From the IMG/VR virus record IMGVR_UViG_3300042555_001861, positions 1 through 28,048 of that record: DNA of 28,048 nucleotides, one strand, 5' to 3'. The position numbers were made by a program, and so were the translations under genes. The notes under the pieces were generated by a model. That model ran no database searches. It saw only the letters and a program-made list of their open reading frames with translations, and was not told the DNA's origin. The stretch is from a virus. Positions 18,677 to 25,358 of this stretch are shown in pieces (position 1 is the first letter of the stretch; each line of letters begins with the position of its first letter).

Positions 18677-19687
18677 ATGTCATTATTCAAAAAAGTAGCC
18701 TGCTTCACTGATATTCATTTCGGATTAAAATCAGGAAGTCGTACGCATAACCAAGACTGCGAAGATTTCGTCTCGTGGTTTTGTGATGTTGCCAAACAGG
18801 AAAACTGCGAAACTGCAATTTTCCTCGGCGATTGGCATCACAATAGAAACACCACTGATGTTTCGACTATGAACTATACAGTTTCTAATCTAGAGAAGCT
18901 GAGCCAATCATTTGAAAAAGTCTATTTCATTCTAGGCAATCACGACTTGTTCTATAAAGACAAGCGTGAAATTAATTCTATTGAATTCATGCGTCTGTTT
19001 CCTAATATTATTCCTGTTAGAGAACGACTTACTCAAGGCGATGTAACTATTATGCCTTGGCTAGTAGGCGACGAGTGGAAAACTATTCCGGACATCAAAA
19101 GCCGGTATCTGTTTGGTCACTTGGAACTGCCCAGCTTCTACATGAACGCCATGGTACAGATGCCGGATCACGGAACTATTCAATCGGGTCACTTTGCCAA
19201 TCAAGAATATGTGTTCACTGGGCACTTTCATAAGCGACAAAACAATAGAAATATACATTATATCGGTAATGCATTTCCTCACAACTATGCCGATGCTGGA
19301 GATGACGACCGCGGCATGATGATGTTAGAGTGGGGTGGCAAGCCTGAGTTTCGTACTTGGACTGCTCAACCTGTTTATCGCACTTTCAAACTGAGTCAAA
19401 TTATTGATAAACCGGACGAGCTCCTAAGAGAAAAGATGCATTGCCGTGTTACCATTGACCTCCCTATCAGTTTTGAAGAAGCAAACTTTATCAAAGAAAC
19501 ATTCATGCCGCAATACAAATTGCGTGAGCTTATGTTGATTCCAGAAAAAGTTGAAGTAGATGCACAATCTACTCCTATTGATATCAACTTCGAATCAGTT
19601 GATACCATTGTGATGAATCAAATTAATGCCATTGACAGTGATACCTTTGACAAGGCCATGCTGTTGGAGATCTACAATAACCTATGA
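18677..19687 (+). CDS. 47: Recombination nuclease subunit gp47 (Mre11/SbcD family)
   Basis: 336 residues, nearly the T4 length of 339. It is the metallophosphoesterase half of the gp46/gp47 complex that resects DNA ends for recombination-dependent replication and repair. All phosphoesterase motifs are present: DIH at 12-14, GDWHHNR at 51-57, GNHD at 87-90, GHLE at 147-150 and TGHFHKRQ at 181-188; these Asp, His and Asn residues bind the two metal ions. The ATG has a strong AAGGAG at 18666-18671. The stop overlaps the gp46 start by four bases (ATGA), so the two subunits are coupled for equal production. It lies 41 bases after gp55. Confidence 0.95.
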   Translation: MSLFKKVACFTDIHFGLKSGSRTHNQDCEDFVSWFCDVAKQENCETAIFLGDWHHNRNTTDVSTMNYTVSNLEKLSQSFEKVYFILGNHDLFYKDKREINSIEFMRLFPNIIPVRERLTQGDVTIMPWLVGDEWKTIPDIKSRYLFGHLELPSFYMNAMVQMPDHGTIQSGHFANQEYVFTGHFHKRQNNRNIHYIGNAFPHNYADAGDDDRGMMMLEWGGKPEFRTWTAQPVYRTFKLSQIIDKPDELLREKMHCRVTIDLPISFEEANFIKETFMPQYKLRELMLIPEKVEVDAQSTPIDINFESVDTIVMNQINAIDSDTFDKAMLLEIYNNL

Positions 19688-21462
19688 TTAAAATCAAAGA
19701 CCTAACAGTTAGAAACTTTATGAGCGTGGGCGCACAGACCCAAGCAATTAACTTTGACAAAGGACAACTGACGCTAGTGCTAGGTGAAAACTTAGATCTA
19801 GGCGGTGATGACAGCGGAGCCCGTAATGGTACAGGTAAAACCACTATTATCAATGGCCTTAGCTATGCCATATTTGGTACTGCGTTAACTAACATCAAGA
19901 AAGATAATCTTGTTAACAAGATCAACAACAAAGGTATGCTGTGTACTGTTAGTTTTGAAAAGGACGGCATTGACTATCGTATCGAGCGTGGCCGGAAACC
20001 TAACATTTTAAAATTTACTGTTAACGGTCAAGAACAAGAAAGCCTAGATCAAGATGAGAGTCAAGGCGATTCAAGAGAAACACAAAAAGATATTGAAGAT
20101 GTATTCGGTATGTCCCATGACATGTTCAAACATCTTGTGGCTCTTAACACTTACACTGAACCGTTTCTTTCTATGAAGGCTGCGGATCAACGTGCTATCA
20201 TTGAACAACTGTTGGGTATTACACAATTAAGTGAAAAGGCAGAAGCTCTTAAAGAACAGATCAAACAGAGCAAAGATAATATTTCCACAGAAAATATAAA
20301 ACTTGAAACTATCAAAGCCAGCAATGAACGTATTCAACAGAGTATCGAATCTCTTGAACGCAAACAACGCCTGTGGGAAGAACAACACGAAACTGCTCTT
20401 ACTAATTTAACCAAAGCCATTGAAAAATTGTTGGATGTTGAGATTGATGATGAAATTGCCAATCAACGTGCTTTGGTAGAGTGGAACAAAAGTAAAAAAG
20501 AACGTGATAGCCTAACAGTTCTTGTTGCCAAACAGACTAGTACACTAGAAAGAGAACAGCGAACACTGGAAAAACTAGAAAGAGAATTAATAACTCTTGC
20601 AGATCACAAGTGTCATAGTTGTGGTCAAGATCTACATGATACCAAACATGATGAAATGATGTCTGCTAAAAGCAAGCAGGTTGAAGAAAGCCAAGGACAT
20701 TTAAAAACTCACAGTGAAGAACTCAGTGAACTTAACGAAGCACTTAGTCTAGTTGGTGAATTAGGTCAATGTCCCACAGTGATCTATGACAATCTAGAAC
20801 AAGCACTCAATCATAAAAATACTCTAGGCAGTTTAGAGCGTGATTTAGAAATCAAAGTTGCGGAAGATAATCCTTACATTGAACAAATTGAAGAATTACG
20901 CAATACTGCGGTACAGGAAGTAGACTATGAAGGCTTAAACAAACTAGTGCGTGTTAAAGACCATCAAGAGTTCTTACACAAACTGTTAACTAACAAAGAC
21001 AGCTTTATCCGTAAGCGTATTATTGATCAAAATCTAGCCTATCTAAATCAGCGACTGACGTATTATCTCGATAAAATTGGTTTACCGCATCTGGTAGAAT
21101 TCCAAAACGATCTAACTGTTATTATTACACAATTAGGACAAGATCTAGACTTTGATAATCTATCACGTGGTGAACGCAATAGGCTTATTTTGTCTATGTC
21201 GTGGGCATTCCGTGATGTATGGGAAAACTTATATCAAGCAATTAATCTGTTATTCATTGACGAACTTGTTGATAGCGGGATGGATGCCAGCGGAGTTGAA
21301 AGTAGTATTGCGGTACTCAAGAAGATGACCCGTGAACGTAATAAGAATGTATTCTTGATCAGTCATAGAGATGATCTAACCAGCCGTGTTAATCATGTGC
21401 TCAAGGTTATTAAAGAAAACGGATTTACCAGCTATTCAAATGATGTGGAGATTGTTGCTTGA
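19684..21462 (+). CDS. 46: Recombination nuclease subunit gp46 (Rad50/SbcC family ATPase)
   Basis: 592 residues (T4: 560). It is the SMC-type ATPase partner of gp47. Walker A GARNGTGKT is at 45-53, after a Gly/Asp-rich insert typical of the phage form. A long charged coiled coil runs from about 180 to 440, broken by the zinc hook CHSCG with C310 and C313, which joins two coiled-coil arms. The ABC signature LSRGE is at 493-497, Walker B LLFIDE at 522-527, D-loop DSGMD at 530-534, and the switch histidine in LISHRDD at H561. Everything needed for activity is visible. The gene overlaps gp47 upstream and its TGA overlaps the TTG start of the next gene. Confidence 0.95.
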   Translation: MIKIKDLTVRNFMSVGAQTQAINFDKGQLTLVLGENLDLGGDDSGARNGTGKTTIINGLSYAIFGTALTNIKKDNLVNKINNKGMLCTVSFEKDGIDYRIERGRKPNILKFTVNGQEQESLDQDESQGDSRETQKDIEDVFGMSHDMFKHLVALNTYTEPFLSMKAADQRAIIEQLLGITQLSEKAEALKEQIKQSKDNISTENIKLETIKASNERIQQSIESLERKQRLWEEQHETALTNLTKAIEKLLDVEIDDEIANQRALVEWNKSKKERDSLTVLVAKQTSTLEREQRTLEKLERELITLADHKCHSCGQDLHDTKHDEMMSAKSKQVEESQGHLKTHSEELSELNEALSLVGELGQCPTVIYDNLEQALNHKNTLGSLERDLEIKVAEDNPYIEQIEELRNTAVQEVDYEGLNKLVRVKDHQEFLHKLLTNKDSFIRKRIIDQNLAYLNQRLTYYLDKIGLPHLVEFQNDLTVIITQLGQDLDFDNLSRGERNRLILSMSWAFRDVWENLYQAINLLFIDELVDSGMDASGVESSIAVLKKMTRERNKNVFLISHRDDLTSRVNHVLKVIKENGFTSYSNDVEIVA

Positions 21463-21689
21463 GTTCAGAAAGCCATGACAAGATGATTGCTGCTTTTCAG
21501 GAATATTTTAAGTGGCAAGAACGATTTGAATACAAAGGCTCTGACGAAGCAGGCATTAAGGCACGATATTGGCTATCAGAAATACGTAATGAAGCAAGCG
21601 TAAGGCGCATAGAAATACAGGCAAAAAGAGAAGAACGCAAACAAGCCAGAAAAGGCATGATAGGAAGGCCCAAGAAAATAAGTACCTGA
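21459..21689 (+). CDS. Small basic helical protein of unknown function
   Basis: 76 residues from a TTG start. The TTG overlaps the gp46 stop (TTGA) and has GGAG eight bases upstream; the first in-frame ATG (21483) has no comparable signal, so TTG is preferred. The sequence is almost all predicted helix, with FQEYFKWQERFEYKG early and a strongly basic end (RRIEIQAKREERKQARKGMI), which would suit nucleic-acid or partner binding. Similar short proteins follow or lie near replication genes in marine T4-like phages, as I recall, without an assigned role. It is coupled to gp46 before it and to the GIY-YIG gene after it (TGATG). Confidence 0.7.
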   Translation: MSSESHDKMIAAFQEYFKWQERFEYKGSDEAGIKARYWLSEIRNEASVRRIEIQAKREERKQARKGMIGRPKKIST

Positions 21690-22123
21690 TGACATGGTAC
21701 TATAAGAAGAAAGAAGTTGTTGAAATCTCCGAAGATTACATCGGTTTCGTATATCTTATTACTAATGTCGTCTCTGGGCGCAAGTATATAGGCAAAAAAC
21801 TAGCCAAGTTTGCAAAGACCACTTATAAAACAGTAACTTTGAAGAACGGCAAAAAGAAGAAAAAGAAAATTAGAGGCAAAATTGAAAGCGATTGGAAGGA
21901 CTATTATGGTTCTAGCGATGCGCTAACAGCAGACGTACAGGCCTTAGGCAAAGAAAACTTCACCAGAGAAATATTATTCTACTGCAAAAACAAATCAGAA
22001 TGCAGCTACATCGAGGCAAGAGAACAATTCAAACACAAAGTTCTAGAATCAACTGACTGGTACAACGGTCACATACAGGTTCGAGTTCACGGCTCACATA
22101 TCCTCAAAAAACCCAAAATTTAA
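21689..22123 (+). CDS. GIY-YIG family nuclease-like protein
   Basis: 144 residues. The GIY-like part is GFVYLITN (19-26) and the YIG part KYIGKK (32-37). Downstream are DWKDYYGSS (68-76), GKENFTREIL (87-96) and SYIEAREQFKHKVL (106-119), where E109 fits the catalytic glutamate, followed by the conserved-looking DWYNGHI (123-129) with N126. A basic insert with six consecutive lysines (55-60) sits where family members carry the catalytic arginine region, so the arginine cannot be placed with confidence. T4 Seg proteins are free-standing GIY-YIG homing endonucleases; this one could be of that kind or a domesticated DNA-processing enzyme, since it is coupled to the gp46 operon (TGATG with the gene before). 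No inteins or introns are seen around it. Confidence 0.75.
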   Translation: MTWYYKKKEVVEISEDYIGFVYLITNVVSGRKYIGKKLAKFAKTTYKTVTLKNGKKKKKKIRGKIESDWKDYYGSSDALTADVQALGKENFTREILFYCKNKSECSYIEAREQFKHKVLESTDWYNGHIQVRVHGSHILKKPKI

Positions 22124-22538
22124 CAAACACACACCGCCACTAGGCTCAATAAATCTAGGCAACAAACTGCCAAATAAGCCCGCACCGGCGTTGTTAGTGT
22201 GCCCTTAAAGCTGGATCTCGGATCGCAGTCAATGGAATTCCCTACTTGGCAGAGGGGTTGTACAGTAGTATCCTTAACAGGACCACGATCGGATATGCCT
22301 ACAGAACCGGTTTACTGTACAAGAAAGTATTATATCAAGGCTAAAGATGGGAGAAAAACCCACGGTTGTTGCGCAAGACTGCGTTTGTGTAGCAATCCGC
22401 CGTCATTAATAAGACTTGGCTCGAGGTACCGGATGACCGCCTCTGTAAACGCCATAACGCCGTATGTACTGTGCAACTCGCATAATGCTTCTTAGCCCGC
22501 AAGGGCTAAGTATGACTGAACAATCTGCATAATACTTA
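22124..22538 (+). ncRNA. Candidate structured non-coding RNA (no known family assigned)
   Basis: No convincing protein gene fits here. GC is about 48 percent over 22201-22500 by hand count, clearly above the AT-rich flanks. Base pairing is strong: 22186-22194 (CGGCGTTGT) pairs with 22454-22462 (nine pairs, one G-U) and closes a domain of about 277 bases; inside, 22258-22267 (TTGTACAGTA) pairs perfectly with 22313-22322; smaller hairpins include 22348-22351 with 22359-22362 and 22372-22375 with 22380-22383. An eight-pair hairpin with a GCAA tetraloop follows at 22491-22510. I find no tRNA, tmRNA or RNase P landmarks and no clear group I intron core. Strand is assumed from the flanking genes. 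Confidence 0.45.
22491..22510 (+). other. Hairpin with GNRA (GCAA) tetraloop
   Basis: CTTAGCCC pairs perfectly with GGGCTAAG around the loop GCAA. It is not followed by a run of T, so it does not look like an ordinary terminator. It may be the 3' end or a protective hairpin of the structured RNA before it. Confidence 0.6.
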
Positions 22539-22627
22539 AATTGCTTCGCAATTACAATAATCAACACAGTTTAGGAGAAAGAAAATTCGTTGAGCGAAAG
22601 CGAAAACGAATGTGAGCTTCAGCTCAC
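22539..22627 (+). other. Series of three leader hairpins with a repeated 12-base tail
   Basis: Three perfect hairpins stand in a row: 22539-22553 (AATTGC, loop TTC, GCAATT), 22585-22611 (ATTCGTT with AACGAAT, enclosing GCGAAAGC) and 22612-22627 (GTGAGC with GCTCAC, loop TTCA). The first and third are followed by the same 12 bases, CAATTACAATAA, at 22549-22560 and 22627-22638. The second copy runs into the late promoter. The arrangement suggests RNA processing or message-stability elements in the leader of transcripts arriving from upstream. Confidence 0.55.
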
Positions 22628-22661
22628 AATTACAATAAATAACATATCAACCTTCGAGTAA
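22590..22661 (+). CDS. Possible 23-residue leader peptide
   Basis: A TTG at 22590 opens a frame of 23 codons (starting MSESENECELQLTITINN) that ends two bases before the ATG of the next gene. AGGAG stands at 22573-22577, twelve bases upstream, a better ribosome site than the weak GAG before the next gene. The frame passes through two hairpins and over the late promoter element, so only transcripts from further upstream would contain it. It could couple translation to the gene at 22664. It may also be chance; the start is non-ATG and the spacing long. Confidence 0.25.
   Translation: MSESENECELQLTITINNISTFE
22634..22641 (+). promoter_or_regulatory. Late promoter for the 22664-25046 unit
   Basis: AATAAATA matches NATAAATA exactly. 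Transcription would start near 22647, giving a leader of about 17 bases before the ATG at 22664, with only a weak GAG at 22656-22658 as ribosome site. Confidence 0.6.
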
Positions 22662-22663
22662 AC

Positions 22664-24136
22664 ATGAGAGTAAGCAATATAATATTTGAACAACATATGA
22701 TTAATTCTAATAAAATCCTATTAGAATCATGTCATGACCTTGATATCGAACAACAGGCAGTTGTTGAAGGTATTTACAACGAGTTACGACCTTTAATCGA
22801 AGCTAGTCTTAGTGCTGATCAAATTAAAACTATATTTGGTAGTATAGAGAAGTCTGCAACTGATGCTGGCGGTAATAGAACCATGCTGGGCAAAGGTGTT
22901 GACGTAGCTAAAAAAGCTGATGAAGTGGTCAACAACATTGGTAAATGGCTACAGGATACTACTCCAGTTAAGGCATTTGATCAAAAGTTCGATAACTTAA
23001 AGAATAAAATCAATACCAAGTTTCCAGATAGTAAAATTTTAGATATGATTTCAAATATGGGAATCTATGCTACAAACAATCCTGGAAAGACTGCTGCAAT
23101 TATTGGTGTTCTAACTGCTATTGCTGCCTTAGCAGGCGGGCCAGTAGGCGGTGCTATTGCTGGTCAAGTACTGCGTGGTGCTGTAGAATTACTTAAAGGC
23201 GAAAAATTATCCACTGCCTTAGGCAAAGGTATTAAAACTGCTGCCTATGGTTTCATTGCAGGAAAGACTTTCGAATTGCTAGGCGACGCAATCAAAGGCG
23301 GAGCACAGGTAGTTAAAGATAATCTGTTTCCAAACGCACTTCGTTTAAACATGACTCAGGTCTTTGATGAAGTTGGCGGTGAACTAGGTACTCGCTGGGC
23401 TAATTTTGAAATTAAAGGACTAGTTGGTAGACCTGAAGACATTAACACAGCTAAAAAATTGTTTGGCGAAGCTGGGCAATATTGGAAAGCCGGAGACTAT
23501 GAGCAGAGTGCAGCCACTTGGAAATCACTGGAAGGCTTGATTGCTGACACATTCAACGATAAAGAATACATAGCGCAGATTGCGTCTGATCAAGCTAGTA
23601 GAACTATGATCAGTCAGGCAGCACAAGCTGCTCAAGAAGCTACTAAATATCTTGGAGCGGCTGCACAGGGTGCAGTAGCTGCCGCAGGAGTTAAAGGTGC
23701 TCCTGCTAAAAAAGAATCTATACAACATCATCAACGTCCCTTAAGTGAAGGACAAGTGTATCTGGTGTTTAAACGAATCACCGAATCGCAACTCAACGAA
23801 GGGCCAGCGGATGCTATCAAGGGTCTGGCTGGCAAGGTCATGAACAAGGCTCGCACAGTTGGCACCAATCTAACAACTAAGATTACTGCTGACAAATTAA
23901 ATTCTGCTTGGCAAAAGGCAGGCGCACCCGTTGACAGTGAAGAACTTAAAAAGTTTTTAACCACTCAAGGTGTTGATGCTGCAATAGTAGACGGCGTATA
24001 TAAATCTTTAAAAATCAAGAGTGGTGTTGCAGCCACATCTTTGTATGCACAAGTTAAAACAGATTTAGCAAAACTAGACATGAAAGGCAAACAGCGTCTT
24101 TCGGCTTATCTACAAAAACAATTAGGAACTGCTTAA
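22664..24136 (+). CDS. Late protein of unknown function, candidate processed head-internal protein
   Basis: 490 residues; not a family I can name. Residues 142-170 form a hydrophobic Ala/Gly-rich stretch (TAAIIGVLTAIAALAGGPVG) that could insert into or cross a membrane, with more hydrophobic helix near 194-210. Residues 315-345 are Ala/Gln-rich. At 360-380 there is a cluster of L/I-x-E sites (PLSEG, RITES, QLNEG), the pattern cut by the T4 prohead protease gp21, and others lie near the N-terminus (LLES 19-22, LIEA 44-47). The last 30 residues (YAQVK, KLD, KGKQR, LQK) are shared with the next protein. It is preceded by a late promoter and followed after one base by the next gene. Packaging in the head and processing, as for T4 internal proteins, is an inference; a membrane-acting ejected protein is possible. 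Confidence 0.6.
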   Translation: MRVSNIIFEQHMINSNKILLESCHDLDIEQQAVVEGIYNELRPLIEASLSADQIKTIFGSIEKSATDAGGNRTMLGKGVDVAKKADEVVNNIGKWLQDTTPVKAFDQKFDNLKNKINTKFPDSKILDMISNMGIYATNNPGKTAAIIGVLTAIAALAGGPVGGAIAGQVLRGAVELLKGEKLSTALGKGIKTAAYGFIAGKTFELLGDAIKGGAQVVKDNLFPNALRLNMTQVFDEVGGELGTRWANFEIKGLVGRPEDINTAKKLFGEAGQYWKAGDYEQSAATWKSLEGLIADTFNDKEYIAQIASDQASRTMISQAAQAAQEATKYLGAAAQGAVAAAGVKGAPAKKESIQHHQRPLSEGQVYLVFKRITESQLNEGPADAIKGLAGKVMNKARTVGTNLTTKITADKLNSAWQKAGAPVDSEELKKFLTTQGVDAAIVDGVYKSLKIKSGVAATSLYAQVKTDLAKLDMKGKQRLSAYLQKQLGTA

Positions 24137-24137
24137 A

Positions 24138-25046
24138 ATGAAAATCTCTGAACTCCTCGTGGAAAGTCAACAGTTAGATGAAGGTCCAATTTTAAATAAA
24201 ATTGGCTCTGCTGTGGGCAAAGGTGTTGGCGCAGTAGCCAAAGGTGTTGGCGCAGTAGCGGGTGGAGTAGCTGGCCTTGGGTCTGCTGTAAAAAAAGGAT
24301 TTCAAGCAGGTAAAGCCACTGTAGGCGGCGCTGGCGATAATGCAGATCCAGCAGCAGATAATAGAAATATATTACAAAAAGTAAGAGACACAATGCCTGG
24401 TTCAAAGGCTACAGCAGCCACAGGTGGTAGCACTGCTCAAACGGCACAAGATTCTCCTGCACCTGCAACAGGTGGCAGCACTGCTCAAACAACACAGCCT
24501 CCACAATCTACAAATAACAAAGCACCCGCTCAGAATAAATCGACATCAGCATTTGGAAAATTATCTGGGGCCGCCGCAGGACAACCAACCGACAATGCAG
24601 CAGTTAGCGGTGGTACACAGTATGCTCAAGTTAAAGCAAATATTGATAAACTTGACAAGAAAGGTAAACAACGTATTCTACAGTTGTTGCAGAAAGAAGT
24701 TGGCACAGTGCCTGCAACTCCTAAGCCTACACCTGCTAAATCTACCGCAGGTGTTGCGCCAGCAAAACCCGCAGCAGCACCAACAGCAACAACTACTAAA
24801 CCAGCATCGGTCCCGGCAGCGCCAGGAAAAGTTTTAAGAAAACCAAGAGCATTACAACAACCAGCTGCTGGAGAAGTGTCAGCTGCTGAACCAGCAGCTA
24901 CTACAAAAAAATCAAGAACAAAAGCAGCTCCAACTCAAGCAGAAATTGATGCTGACCGTGAAAGAATTATGGGAGTAACTAGTGACAGCATTATTAGAAC
25001 TAGGCCAATGATGGCAGAAGGTTTTAATTTGGTTAGAAAGCGTTAA
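24138..25046 (+). CDS. Late Ala/Pro/Thr-rich protein, candidate processed head-internal protein
   Basis: 302 residues; not recognised. It begins MKISELLVESQQLDEGP, with two L-x-E sites (LVE before S10, LDE before G16) like the leader peptides of T4 internal head proteins that gp21 removes. Then comes a Gly/Ala/Val stretch with a perfect tandem repeat KGVGAVA, a low-complexity Thr/Ala/Pro/Gln linker (90-155), the module YAQVKANIDKLDKKGKQR at 162-179 shared with the C-terminus of the preceding protein, another Pro/Ala/Lys-rich linker, and a basic tail (FNLVRKR) preceded by MAEG. Its low complexity and high Lys content would suit binding of DNA or a scaffold. It ends in TAATAA just before a two-way terminator. 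Confidence 0.6.
   Translation: MKISELLVESQQLDEGPILNKIGSAVGKGVGAVAKGVGAVAGGVAGLGSAVKKGFQAGKATVGGAGDNADPAADNRNILQKVRDTMPGSKATAATGGSTAQTAQDSPAPATGGSTAQTTQPPQSTNNKAPAQNKSTSAFGKLSGAAAGQPTDNAAVSGGTQYAQVKANIDKLDKKGKQRILQLLQKEVGTVPATPKPTPAKSTAGVAPAKPAAAPTATTTKPASVPAAPGKVLRKPRALQQPAAGEVSAAEPAATTKKSRTKAAPTQAEIDADRERIMGVTSDSIIRTRPMMAEGFNLVRKR
24218..24259 (+). repeat. Perfect 21-base tandem repeat
   Basis: Two identical 21-base copies (24218-24238 and 24239-24259), beginning CAAAGGTGTTGGCG, give a doubled heptapeptide (KGVGAVA). Identity at every silent position points to a recent duplication. Confidence 0.9.
24420..24490 (+). repeat. Spaced near-identical 23-base repeat
   Basis: The 23-base segments 24420-24442 and 24468-24490, 48 bases apart, differ at one base and encode the same TGGSTAQT peptide. 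They belong to the low-complexity linker and suggest expansion by duplication. Confidence 0.8.
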
Positions 25047-25051
25047 TAAAC

Positions 25052-25077
25052 AAAAAGGACTCCTAGGAGTCCTTTTT
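25052..25077. terminator. Two-way intrinsic terminator
   Basis: A perfect 26-base palindrome with half-site AAAAAGGACTCCT centred between 25064 and 25065. Read in either direction it gives a GC-rich stem (GGACTC with GAGTCC) followed by a T run, so it can end the plus-strand unit at 25046 and the minus-strand unit at 25080. Only a few bases separate it from either stop codon. Confidence 0.9.
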
Positions 25078-25079
25078 TA

Positions 25080-25358
25080 TTAGAAGAACGGTAATCCGCT
25101 TTTCTTTGTAGTTTCTAAATTGTCTTTGATAATTTCACTAATGATCGAACGTTCTTCCCAACTCAAAGCCATGGCTTCGTCATAACTCATGCCTCGCATG
25201 TACCAACATATTTTTAATATGTCTTTTTTTAATTCTCTAGCCTCTTTTTCCAGCTCCGCAATATACAGTAGAATCTCCGGCTGAGGAAGTGTTAAGATCC
25301 TACCACGAAAAAATTTGTTTGATCCATAGCAATTTCTAATGTGAATTTGTGCTGGCAT
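25080..25358 (-). CDS. Small baseplate-hub-associated protein (gp51 position)
   Basis: Up to 92 residues. The core reads LPQPEILLYIAELEKEARELK, then ICWYMRGMSYDEAMALSWEE near 50-69 and NLETTKKSGLPFF at the end. Short proteins of this type follow gp26 in marine T4-like phages and are often labelled gp51, a hub-assembly factor; sequence similarity to T4 gp51 (about 250 residues) is not evident to me. The only ATG before the core is at 25358, 67 bases inside the gp26 gene; the first 20 residues from it look unlike the conserved part, and GTAGGA at the gp26 end suggests a start nearer 25300, though no standard start codon is in place. The start is therefore uncertain. A strong terminator follows the stop. 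Confidence 0.5.
   Translation of the reverse strand: MPAQIHIRNCYGSNKFFRGRILTLPQPEILLYIAELEKEARELKKDILKICWYMRGMSYDEAMALSWEERSIISEIIKDNLETTKKSGLPFF

Noticed and set aside
22070-22110. GGTTCGAG as a tRNA T-arm
   Set aside because: It lies within the GIY-YIG coding sequence and no cloverleaf partner arms are found. No tRNA was found in the non-coding region either.
22199-22495. 98-codon plus-strand frame starting at GTG
   Set aside because: No ribosome site, composition unlike the phage's proteins, no recognisable motif, and it lies across the strong RNA pairings. More likely a chance opening in the structured RNA.
22491-22510. GNRA hairpin as a terminator for the gp46 operon
   Set aside because: No T run follows. 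Kept only as a hairpin.
22549-22638. Repeated CAATTACAATAA as CRISPR or attachment-site repeats
   Set aside because: Only two 12-base copies, tied to hairpins, with no spacers, cas genes or integrase.
24133-24405. 90-codon minus-strand Leu/Gln-rich frame
   Set aside because: Shadow of the Ala/Gly-rich late protein; low-complexity and without a start signal.
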